A DNA stretch of 64,000 nt from Arthrobacter echini. Its GTDB lineage: Bacteria; Actinomycetota; Actinomycetes; Actinomycetales; Micrococcaceae. The notes below the pieces were generated by a model. It searched no databases and was not told the DNA's origin. It saw only the letters and a program-made list of their open reading frames with translations. The stretch covers positions 1-64,000 of the forward strand of contig NZ_SSWH01000007.1 of the NCBI RefSeq assembly GCF_004803505.1, read 5' to 3'. Below are positions 54,617 through 61,861 of the stretch, piece by piece; the first letter of the stretch is position 1; every line of letters starts with the position of its first letter. The translations under genes and the position numbers were made by a program.

Positions 54617-54940
54617 CCGTAGCGGCACGCCCGATGACGTAGACGAGCTCCCAGCCGTCGATGTCGTTCCGGGGCGACGGCTTCAGCTCCGCGTGTCCGA
54701 CGACGGCGCCTCCGGCAACCACGGCCCACACGGCGACTTGTCCACGGGATACACATCGGAGAAGATGCGGTGGAACAGAGCGCGATCGGCGTCCTCGGTC
54801 TCCAGGCCGTCGCCGACCTAACGGACAACCTCAGGGTCCTGGAACAATGCGACGAACGACTCCTCGTCCGAGGTCGTGTACGGGCGTAACTCGACGGGAT
54901 CGCTGCGGAGGATGGGGGAAGGACTCCCGGTACTGCTCAT
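54612..54940 (-). pseudogene. Broken GNAT N-acetyltransferase gene
   Basis: The start is an ATG at 54940 (SSTGSPSPILRSDPVELRPY). The translated product resembles GNAT acetyltransferases (RPYTTSDEESFVALFQDPEVVR, then VGDGLETEDADRALFHRIF). An in-frame TAG at 54818-54820 stands where homologues have Trp. A single-base deletion near 54735-54740 shifts the frame before AVWAVVAGGAVVGHAELKPS. The frame then ends after VYVIGRAATG, right at the edge of the repeat array, so the acetyl-CoA-binding C-terminal part is missing. Confidence 0.78.
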
Positions 54941-55020
54941 AGGAGCAAGTCTGCCCGTTCCACGGCGACCGGCTCACTCCCGCTCATCTCGACGTCGGTC
55001 AGGGTGCCATACCGGTTCCA

Positions 55021-55049
55021 TTAACTTTGCCTCGAGAACCGCTTACTCT
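55021..55049 (+). promoter_or_regulatory. Putative promoter of the DUF7882-like gene
   Basis: TTAACT (55021-55026) and TACTCT (55044-55049) are separated by a 17-nt spacer, 55 nt before the start codon. Confidence 0.5.
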
Positions 55050-55103
55050 TGGCACAGGCAGGTTCCGCGGTGGCGAGTAGCAAGGTGTCGGGAGGACGCT
55101 GCT

Positions 55104-55448
55104 ATGGGCACGATCCGAATCGGTGGGTACCAGGACGATCTCGTGTTCACGATGCCGGACAATCTGACGCGAAGCATGCAGGCGGTCATCATCATGACCT
55201 TTCGGGCCGGCAGGGGACTGTTCCTCAGATCCTCTGGAGCGGTGGACGGGCGGAGTGCTGCCATGAACGTCTGGCTGGCACCCTCCCAGCCCGTCCGGTT
55301 CGAGTACGAGGCCGACGAGGTGCCGGAGCCGCACGCGGGGCTGACCAAGGTTCTGCTCAAGTCCGTCGATGCACTGGGTGGGGTGATCCTGCCGACTCAA
55401 GGGGATCTCGACAGGGCAGCTGCGGGCCCGGAGGAGTCGGATGGCTAG
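55104..55448 (+). CDS. DUF7882-like small protein
   Basis: 114 residues from an ATG with a GGAGG site 9 nt upstream. The pattern of MGTIRIGG, then FRAGRGLFL near residues 36-44, then WLAPSQPVRFEYEADEVPEP near 61-80 resembles the small actinobacterial DUF7882 family (sometimes mis-annotated as ATP-dependent DNA ligase-like). No catalytic motif, signal or membrane helix is seen. Function unknown. It is intact and has its own promoter in an otherwise decaying region. Confidence 0.6.
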   Translation: MGTIRIGGYQDDLVFTMPDNLTRSMQAVIIMTFRAGRGLFLRSSGAVDGRSAAMNVWLAPSQPVRFEYEADEVPEPHAGLTKVLLKSVDALGGVILPTQGDLDRAAAGPEESDG

Positions 55449-55525
55449 TTTGAAGACGTCCGCTTCTGTGCGACGGCATTGAGCCACGATGGCTTCGAGC
55501 CCGAAAGTTCGTCCGTGCCGTCTAC

Positions 55526-56266
55526 CTACGCCTCCGGCATGGTGTTGACGATGAGACCGATATGCGTGTAGAAGTTCATTGCTCCGAAGAGCAGGAACAC
55601 AATTCCTGCCACGAGCCAGAGGATGCCGACGGTGCGGACAAGAGGCGTCAGCCTACCGAGGGATGAGAACGTCCTGAGCGCGAACGGGAACAGCACCGCG
55701 CCCAGACCGATGAGGGCGAACAGCCCGGAGATGAACACTGCTTCGATCATCGGGGAGCCAGCAAAGGACCCGGCGACGGGTTCCTCGGGAGGGGCCGCGA
55801 ACAGTTGGAAGATGAGTCCCGCTGCGGCGATCCCGAACAGAGCCAGGCCCAGGCCGACGACGAAGACCCCAAGTGGACCTGCGACGCTCGCAGCTTCTGC
55901 AGCCCGATCCTCCGCCTCGGTGATCTGGTCGCCTCGCTTCCACAGGTACAGAGCGGTCGCCAGCAGCAGCACGCCGAAGGCGAGGCTGGTCTCGCCGAAG
56001 ACGATGTTGTCGAAGGGGAAATACCGCGCGAACGGCCAGGTCAGGGTCATGTGCAGACCGGTGACTGTCAGCAGGAACCCGAGGACGCCGGCGGTGAGCG
56101 CCCAGCCCTCGGGTTTGAAACGTTCGCTGCGCGTCAGGGCGCGTCCGATCATCACCACGAAGATGAGACCAGCACCAGCAGCGACCGACATGATGGTGTT
56201 GTAGGTCGGCATCTGGGTCCAGTCGATGACGAGGCCCGAATCTCCTCCGGTAAAGAAGTCGTCCAT
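55526..56266 (-). CDS. DUF981-like integral membrane protein
   Basis: 246 residues from an ATG with a GGAGAGG site. About six to seven helices. The segment FDNIVFGETSLAFGVLLLATALYLW (about 85-109) is characteristic of DUF981 proteins of unknown function. A polar, acidic loop (ITEAEDRAAEAAS) divides the protein into two halves. The cell location is the cytoplasmic membrane; no substrate or partner can be named. Confidence 0.7.
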   Translation of the reverse strand: MDDFFTGGDSGLVIDWTQMPTYNTIMSVAAGAGLIFVVMIGRALTRSERFKPEGWALTAGVLGFLLTVTGLHMTLTWPFARYFPFDNIVFGETSLAFGVLLLATALYLWKRGDQITEAEDRAAEAASVAGPLGVFVVGLGLALFGIAAAGLIFQLFAAPPEEPVAGSFAGSPMIEAVFISGLFALIGLGAVLFPFALRTFSSLGRLTPLVRTVGILWLVAGIVFLLFGAMNFYTHIGLIVNTMPEA

Positions 56267-56571
56267 CGAACACCTCTCCTTCTATGTCCTTCTCGTCGTG
56301 CCGCAGCGAACCACCAAGCGACACGTTCATCGGCTCCGGCCTCGTTCATACCGAGATCGGCGTCCGTCTCCCGCTGCGATGGCCTCTTCAATCTAATCGG
56401 GGGAGAGGTCCATGACCATCGGCGTACGACCCTTCACGAACGACCGGAAAGCGCGGTATGGAAGTTACAGGCCACTGAATCCCATTACCTCGGTCGGGCA
56501 CTCTCCTGTGACGGCGAGCGTCTGGTTCGATCAGGAACCCAGCCGCAGGAGCCGGCTTGCTCCAAGTAGCC
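56267..56571. other. Intergenic region, no gene recognised
   Basis: About 305 nt between the DUF981-like gene start and the MFS stop. Short frames exist on both strands but none has a ribosome-binding site with a recognisable product. It should contain the promoter of the DUF981-like gene. The DNA is slightly more AT-rich than its surroundings. Confidence 0.45.
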
Positions 56572-57834
56572 TCACGTGACGGGGTCTGCCGCTGAAGGCA
56601 TCACTGCGCTCGGTGCTGGTCTGTCCACGACGCCGAGTCTGATGATGGCCCACGGCCCCAGCACTGTGCCTGAGAAAATGACGGCGCCGGCGACCAGGCA
56701 GGTGACGGGCCAGGGGGTGGAGTCGTACAGGATTCCCGCGATCGCTGCCCCGATCGCTGCTCCGAGGAGTGTCGAGGCGGTATAGATTCCCATCGCCGCT
56801 CCGATCTGGTGAGGATACTTTTCTGTCACGACTGCCTGTTCAATCGGTATCACCATCGCCCAGGCCACACCGCACAGAATCCACAGCGCCGCTATCACCA
56901 CGGGCCCGGCCGCATAAGCCAGGGAGATGGCGAACAGGCCGCTGAGGGCCGAACCGGCGGCCATGGCCCTGCGGCGTCCTATTCGCAGGACGACCGCGTG
57001 CATGAGCGGTGGAAGGACTCCCAGGGCGATAGCTCCCGGGAGGAAGACATAGGCGATCCCAATAACACCAAGATCCAGTTCGCGCTGAAGATGCAGGAGC
57101 ACCAGGATCCCGACCATGCTCTCGGCCAGGGATGTCACCACAGTGGCGACGAGCATCGGGCGCAGCGATTTCGCCATGGCACGGGCGCCGCGGGTGGTCG
57201 GCGATGCCGGGATCCGAGAACCGTCGTGGTCGCCGGCTGTCCCGTCCACCGGAAGTGCCGGATGTCCGTTCGGCGTGCCTGGGCTGAGGAACAGGATCAG
57301 TGCACCGATCAGGCATGCCCCGGCGCAGGCCAGGAAGACCAGTGGGAACGAGTCGAACTGACCCAGAAGCAGCAGGCCGGCGACGAATGCGATCCACACA
57401 CCGGTCTCCTGCACCGACATCAAGCGGGCGAAGACCCCTGCGTCCGATCGGAGCTGCTCTCCGACCATGGCGCGGAGGGCCACCCACAGGAGTGCACCGC
57501 CGATGCCGCCCAGTATGGCTGCGGCATAGGCGAGGGCCAGCGACCCGGCCAGCGCATACCCCAGGCACGAGAGCCCGTAGAGGACGGCGCCGAGACCCGC
57601 GACGACCTCACGCTTCCGGGTGTCGGCCAGGTACCCGGCAACGGGACGGGCGAGGAAGGAGACGATGAGCTCGACGGAGACCAGGAAGCCCACGTTCGCC
57701 GGAGTGGCGTGCAGAGCGATACCCGCCCAGAGCGGGGTGAGGAAGTCGAGGAGCTCGATCGGCCCGTTCGTCAGTCCGGCTGCTGCCAGGGCGGAGCCCA
57801 GACGTGTGCGGCGTGGTGCTTCCCCCTGATGCAT
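56572..57834 (-). CDS. Major facilitator superfamily transporter
   Basis: 420 residues from an ATG at 57834; the frame is open further upstream but without a supported start. Twelve hydrophobic helices in two halves with a polar central loop (about 195-225). The GYLADTRKREVVAGLGAVLYG segment (about 63-83) is the MFS signature A equivalent between helices 2 and 3. It resembles drug or metabolite efflux members. The substrate is unknown. Divergent from a VOC protein gene. Confidence 0.87.
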   Translation of the reverse strand: MHQGEAPRRTRLGSALAAAGLTNGPIELLDFLTPLWAGIALHATPANVGFLVSVELIVSFLARPVAGYLADTRKREVVAGLGAVLYGLSCLGYALAGSLALAYAAAILGGIGGALLWVALRAMVGEQLRSDAGVFARLMSVQETGVWIAFVAGLLLLGQFDSFPLVFLACAGACLIGALILFLSPGTPNGHPALPVDGTAGDHDGSRIPASPTTRGARAMAKSLRPMLVATVVTSLAESMVGILVLLHLQRELDLGVIGIAYVFLPGAIALGVLPPLMHAVVLRIGRRRAMAAGSALSGLFAISLAYAAGPVVIAALWILCGVAWAMVIPIEQAVVTEKYPHQIGAAMGIYTASTLLGAAIGAAIAGILYDSTPWPVTCLVAGAVIFSGTVLGPWAIIRLGVVDRPAPSAVMPSAADPVT

Positions 57835-58005
57835 GAACCCGATGCTATCTGTCGGGTGATTTCGTGCGGTGGAGAATGCGCTGCGACACACTGCTCTTGT
57901 ATGACCGATCTTGTATGACCAGGACTCGTCGAAGCCCGCAGCCCTGCCCGACATCGGCCAGCGAGGATACCGGGAACGACGTCGTGAAGCTGGTTGGATC
58001 GCACC

Positions 58006-58398
58006 ATGACCAGCTTCGTTTCCCATACGTCCATCGACTGCGCCGATGCCTACGGGCTCTCCGAGTTCTGGAAGGGCGTGCTCTGCTACGTCGACGTCGA
58101 CGACGACCCCAACGAGCCGGGTGACGAGGAGTGCATGATCCTCGATCAGGACGCCGGCCACCGCCTGTTGTTCATCGAGGTCGCGGAGGGCAAGACGGTG
58201 AAGAACCGCATGCACCTGGATCTGCGGCCGCGGACGGGCACCCGGGACGAGGAGGTTGCGCGGCTGCTCGTCCTCGGAGCCACTGAGCTCGCCGACCGTC
58301 GCGGGGTCCACGGCCCCGGAACCGGCTGGGTCGTTCTGGCCGACCCCGAGGGCAACGAGTTCTGCGTCCTGCGTTCCTACCGCCAGATACAAGCTTAG
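58006..58398 (+). CDS. VOC-superfamily (glyoxalase-like) protein
   Basis: 130 residues from an ATG at 58006. The beta-alpha-beta-beta-beta repeats of the vicinal oxygen chelate fold are suggested by SHTSIDCADAYGLSEFWKGVL and VLADPEGNEFCVLRS near the C-terminus. RMHLDLRP in the middle carries a His at a usual metal-ligand position. Members include glyoxalases and bleomycin- or fosfomycin-resistance proteins; the small single-domain form does not allow a closer call. A TTGGAT -10-like hexamer lies 6 nt before the ATG. Confidence 0.85.
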   Translation: MTSFVSHTSIDCADAYGLSEFWKGVLCYVDVDDDPNEPGDEECMILDQDAGHRLLFIEVAEGKTVKNRMHLDLRPRTGTRDEEVARLLVLGATELADRRGVHGPGTGWVVLADPEGNEFCVLRSYRQIQA

Positions 58399-58417
58399 GC
58401 GGGAAGGCCGGTCCGAC

Positions 58418-58495
58418 GTCGATCCCACTCTTCCGGTGGGTGTTATGGGAACGACAGCCCCTGCCCAGTCCTCGCCGCCGAGGACTGGGATCGAC
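58418..58495. repeat. Half-elements of the palindromic repeat family and a perfect hairpin, cluster 3
   Basis: GTCGATCCCACTCTTCC (58418-58434) is a right half-element matching cluster 1. ACTGGGATCGAC (58484-58495) is a left half-element. Between them CCCAGTCCTCG (58464-58474) and CGAGGACTGGG (58479-58489) form a perfect 11-bp hairpin that may act as the VOC gene terminator. Confidence 0.75.
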
Positions 58496-58519
58496 GAGGG
58501 TCCACAGTCGTAAAACAGG

Positions 58520-58550
58520 ACCGCCGCCAGCCCTTGGGGCCGACGGCGGT
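58520..58550 (-). terminator. Terminator of tRNA-Arg
   Basis: On the minus strand ACCGCCG (58550-58544) pairs with CGGCGGT (58526-58520) and is followed by CCTGTTTTAC, a T-run, 22 nt after the tRNA. Confidence 0.78.
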
Positions 58551-58572
58551 GGACTCTACGCGAGTCGTTCTG

Positions 58573-58645
58573 TGCCCTCGATAGGATTCGAACCTACGAC
58601 CTTCTGCTCCGGAGGCAGACGCTCTATCCCCTGAGCTACGAAGGC
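58573..58645 (-). tRNA. tRNA-Arg, anticodon CCG
   Basis: Full cloverleaf. Acceptor GCCTTCG/CGAGGGC, D-arm GCTC/GAGC, anticodon stem TCTGC/GCAGA with loop CTCCGGA (anticodon CCG, reading CGG), T-arm GTAGG/CCTAT with loop TTCGAAT. Discriminator A at 58573; CCA is not encoded. Followed by a terminator. Confidence 0.97.
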
Positions 58646-58739
58646 GGAAACGGGGTTGATCCCGTACCCGAATGGGACTCATCGAGCTTAGCAGGTGCGG
58701 TCGGGGTGGGAAAACGTCGGGCAGCGGGAAACGCCGTCC

Positions 58740-60251
58740 TCAGTACCCCAGGAAGGCATCGGTCCGCACACGCGAGACTCCCGCCACGCGCAGCTGAGCG
58801 CGGACCTCGCGGATGAAGTGCGGCGACCCGGAGACCAGGACCGTTCGCTCCGTCAGATCCGGCACGGCGGCCAGGAGCAGCTCGGCGGTCGGCTCCGCGC
58901 CCGCACGGGTCCAGCCCGGAGGAAGAGTCGACGCGTCAAAGCCCCCCGGGCTGAACAGCACCACGCGCGTGCCCAGCTCCTGCAACTCGTCCCGGAACGC
59001 GACGTCCTGGTCGTCCCGCACCACGTAGACCAGGACGACGTCGCGCTCCTCGCCGCGGGCGGCCACATCGCGGAGCTGGGAGATGAACGGCGTCACGCCG
59101 ATGCCGCCGGCGACGAGCAGCAGGGGCGCGGCTGCATCCCGCGGCAGGAGGAAGTCGCCGCCGACCACCGTGCCCGTGATCCGGGCGCTCCCGGGCAGCG
59201 AGAGGAGTGCCTTCTTCAACGAGCTCCCGGACTCCGACGTCCGCAGAGCGAAGCTCACGGCGTCGGTCCGCTGGGGTGCGGAGGTGATGCTGAAGACCCT
59301 GCGGCTACCGCGGCTGTCGGTGCCCTGATGCGGCAGGTCCAGCTCCATGTACTGACCGGCCCTGAACCGTACCGGTCGTGCGGTGTCGAACACGAGTTCC
59401 GTGCTCGTCGGTGTGAGCTGCCGCGACCCGGAGAAGATCAGCCGTACGCCCCGGCGCTGGCCCAGGAGGAAGGCCACCACGTTGCCGATCACGAGGGCGA
59501 ACTCCGGGCCGAGGAACACCGGCCCGATGGAGAGCTGCAGGGCGAACAGGGCCGCGACGAGTCCGGCATAGAGCCATTGCTGCCAGCGCAGCGGAGGCAG
59601 GGTCAGCGGCTCGGTGAGCATGAAGCCGAGCAGGAACAGGACCGGGTACGAGGTCACCACGAGCTGCAGGCCATCACCGAGCGCGAGACCGCCGAGAACT
59701 AGCTTCGTGACGAGGAGGCCCAGGGCGACGACGAGGAACACCGCTCCCATGGACATCTTCCGCATCCGGTACAGGATGAGGAAGGCTCCGAGGGCGACGA
59801 CGGGCAGCAGGTAGGGGTTGGCGACCCACCAGGCGGCCGCTCCCACTCCGGACAGCGTTGCGACGACGGCGCCCATCGCCGCCGGATTGACGATATGGCG
59901 GCCCCGGAACGCCAGCAGGAACTTCGACGCGCCCGCTGCCACACCGGCCGCGAGGACTCCGCCCAGCCCGGCGGTGGTGTCCGAGGGGAACATGATGAGG
60001 AAGAGGATCAATCCCGTGATCAGGGATGAGTCCCCGTGGGGGCGCAGGCGCAGGATCAGCGCCATGAGGCGCGTGCCGATGAAGGTGCCGCCCACCGAGG
60101 CCACGAGACTGCCGGCGATCTCCGCCGGCGTATAGGCGAGCAGGCCGGTGACGGAGAGCAGAAGCGCCTCGGCCGCGAGGGCCAGGAGCAGGGCCAGCAC
60201 CAGCCGGTACATGCTCACTCGGCCCAGCAGGGCGTCCAGTGCTGCGGTCAT
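58740..60251 (-). CDS. NqrB/RnfD-like membrane domain fused to FAD/NAD(P)H reductase domain
   Basis: 503 residues. Residues 1-265 form about ten helices with NqrB/RnfD landmarks: GDSSLITGLILFLIMFP (73-89), RHIVNPAAMG (118-127), MLTEPLTLPP (211-220) and GPEFAL (248-253). Residues 268-503 are a ferredoxin-reductase domain, with the FAD motif RVFSITSAP (318-326), the NAD(P)H loop GGIGVTP (382-388) and the usual aromatic C-terminus FLGY. The SGAT flavin-attachment motif of RnfD and NqrB is not visible. It should take electrons from NAD(P)H in the cytosol and pass them into the membrane. It starts 4 nt inside the apbE stop. Confidence 0.87.
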   Translation of the reverse strand: MTAALDALLGRVSMYRLVLALLLALAAEALLLSVTGLLAYTPAEIAGSLVASVGGTFIGTRLMALILRLRPHGDSSLITGLILFLIMFPSDTTAGLGGVLAAGVAAGASKFLLAFRGRHIVNPAAMGAVVATLSGVGAAAWWVANPYLLPVVALGAFLILYRMRKMSMGAVFLVVALGLLVTKLVLGGLALGDGLQLVVTSYPVLFLLGFMLTEPLTLPPLRWQQWLYAGLVAALFALQLSIGPVFLGPEFALVIGNVVAFLLGQRRGVRLIFSGSRQLTPTSTELVFDTARPVRFRAGQYMELDLPHQGTDSRGSRRVFSITSAPQRTDAVSFALRTSESGSSLKKALLSLPGSARITGTVVGGDFLLPRDAAAPLLLVAGGIGVTPFISQLRDVAARGEERDVVLVYVVRDDQDVAFRDELQELGTRVVLFSPGGFDASTLPPGWTRAGAEPTAELLLAAVPDLTERTVLVSGSPHFIREVRAQLRVAGVSRVRTDAFLGY

Positions 60252-61108
60252 GGGAACAGGGCTCCTCGGAGTGGGTCGGAGAGACGGGCGCGTCCGTCCG
60301 AGTACACCAGCACGTAGTCGAACTCGAAGGACCGCGAGAGGTCGGCGGGGTCCGCGAAGAACAGTGCCGTACACAGTCCGTCGGCGGTCATCGCGTCAGC
60401 CGCCAGGACCCAGGTGGCGACGACGGTGTCCACGCAGCGCCCGGTCCGTGCGTCGATGATGTGGTGCAGCCCGTCGCCCCAGACACGCCGGTTCGACGCC
60501 GAGGCGCACAGCGCGCCGCTGCCCAGCTCCACAGTACCGATCGCCAGCGAGGCGTCGTAGGGATGCTCGAGGGCCACGGTGATCGAGCCGGGTCCGCTCC
60601 GGCGCATGTCACCACTCGCGTCGACGATCACGTCGTCGTGACCTTCGCTGAGAAGGTACTCGAGCATCAGATCCACGAGCTGGCCCTTGCCCGCGGCGCC
60701 GACGTCGAGCAGTGCCGGTTCCCGCACGGTGATCGTGTCCCCGCCCCACCGAAGGACGGCGTCCCAGACCCGGGCGGGGGAGGGCGCCGTCGTCGGGACG
60801 AAGGAGTACCCGGCATCGTACCCCTGTTCCGCGAGGCGCTCGCCGACGAGGGGAGACACCGCACCGTCCGTGAGATCGTGCAGCGAGCGCAGCAGGCGAC
60901 CCAACGCCGTCCCGTGCGGTGGCAGGGGCAGTGAGCCTCCCGACGCCGAGAGCGCCGTGACGCCGGAGTCGGCGCGGAACCTGGAGTAGAGCGCGTCATA
61001 GTCCTCGGCGAGCCGCAGGAGTTCTGTCCGCTGCGCCGGGAGCAGGGGCATGCTGCTGTCCACGCGCCAGCTCGTGCCGATCGCCGCGAACTCGAACGAC
61101 TGGGTCAT
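60248..61108 (-). CDS. apbE: FAD:protein FMN transferase (ApbE family)
   Basis: 286 residues from an ATG at 61108. ApbE links FMN from FAD to a Thr or Ser of target proteins. Visible motifs: YSRFRADSGVTAL (41-53), LDVGAAGKGQLVD (134-146), SASNRRVWGDGLHHIIDARTG (203-223) and the metal-binding A-D-A-M-T-A-D near 237-243. There is no clear signal peptide or lipobox, unlike many ApbE proteins. The target is very likely the FMN-binding lipoprotein encoded by the upstream gene, which overlaps by 4 nt. Confidence 0.92.
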   Translation of the reverse strand: MTQSFEFAAIGTSWRVDSSMPLLPAQRTELLRLAEDYDALYSRFRADSGVTALSASGGSLPLPPHGTALGRLLRSLHDLTDGAVSPLVGERLAEQGYDAGYSFVPTTAPSPARVWDAVLRWGGDTITVREPALLDVGAAGKGQLVDLMLEYLLSEGHDDVIVDASGDMRRSGPGSITVALEHPYDASLAIGTVELGSGALCASASNRRVWGDGLHHIIDARTGRCVDTVVATWVLAADAMTADGLCTALFFADPADLSRSFEFDYVLVYSDGRARLSDPLRGALFP

Positions 61109-61665
61109 GGGGACTGGAACCGTGCCTCGCTCCTGATCTTGTCGGCGGCATCGTTGAATCCGCCGCTGGTCAGGGAGGAACCTGCCACCTTGTCCACCGA
61201 GAGCTCGTCGAGCCTCCTGCCGACGATCGCCTCCGAGATGCCGCCTGCGAACCGCTCCTGGTAGACCGTGGTGGTCGGGTTGTCCGGCATGGGCTCCACC
61301 TCGACGGCGGTCACCACGTCCGTTTCGAGGGTGAGCGTCACGCCGATCTCCTCGGGCCCGGCAGGGGACTGGTAGCTCCCCGTCTCGCTGTACTCGCCGT
61401 CCTGGTAGACCTGCCCGTCCGGTCCGGCCCCGGCAGGCTGCTCGGCGGCCGCCGGGTCGCCGGACGGGGCCTCGGTCGTCGCAGCATCGCCGTCCGCCGA
61501 GGCGCCGGCGCACCCGGCGGCGCCGAGCATCGAGACGGTGGCCAGCATCGTGAGGGCTCGCCTGTGACGGTGTGAGCCGGGGCCGGAGTGAGGCGCCGAC
61601 GGCGGGGTGGACTGCGGGGCGGACGATGCTGCGGGGCCGAGGGCGGTCGAGGGTGGTCTGGTCAC
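61105..61665 (-). CDS. FMN-binding-domain lipoprotein
   Basis: 186 residues from a GTG at 61665 with a GGAG site. A Pro/Ser N-terminus with HRHRR precedes a signal helix ending at the lipobox-like AAGC (C52). An acidic, Ala/Pro-rich linker (to about 85) leads to an FMN_bind domain as in NqrC/RnfG (about 88-186). The attachment site is DKVAGSSLTS (158-167), which aligns with the D-x-x-S/T-G-A-T-x-x-T motif but offers Ser in place of Thr. ApbE is encoded next door. It is predicted to be exported, lipid-anchored and flavinylated. Confidence 0.85.
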   Translation of the reverse strand: MTRPPSTALGPAASSAPQSTPPSAPHSGPGSHRHRRALTMLATVSMLGAAGCAGASADGDAATTEAPSGDPAAAEQPAGAGPDGQVYQDGEYSETGSYQSPAGPEEIGVTLTLETDVVTAVEVEPMPDNPTTTVYQERFAGGISEAIVGRRLDELSVDKVAGSSLTSGGFNDAADKIRSEARFQSP

Positions 61666-61849
61666 GGGGTGCTCCTGATGCATCACACGGCGGGACCGGG
61701 CGGACGATGGTTCGCACGGCGTGGACGGCCAGGTACCTGTGCGGGCCATACCACCCTCCCATGCAATCATCCGTTCCTGACGGTGTCCCGGACGGCCGCC
61801 GGAGTCGCGTCACGCACTGCCGCACTCCGGCCCCGTGCAGCCACGCCGC

Positions 61850-61855
61850 TATGCT
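61850..61855 (+). promoter_or_regulatory. -10 element of argS
   Basis: TATGCT ends 6 nt before the argS GTG, with no ribosome-binding site in between, as in leaderless transcripts. Confidence 0.6.
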
Positions 61856-61861
61856 GGACGA

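Noticed and set aside
54175-54821. Overlapping plus-strand frames proposed as intact genes at 54.2-54.8 kb
   Set aside because: They mix antitoxin relic, repeat array and the antisense of the GNAT relic. No single frame gives a complete protein.
56401-56571. Short plus-strand frame beginning MTIGVRPFTNDRK near 56.4 kb
   Set aside because: No convincing ribosome-binding site or family resemblance, so it was kept only as part of an unassigned gap.
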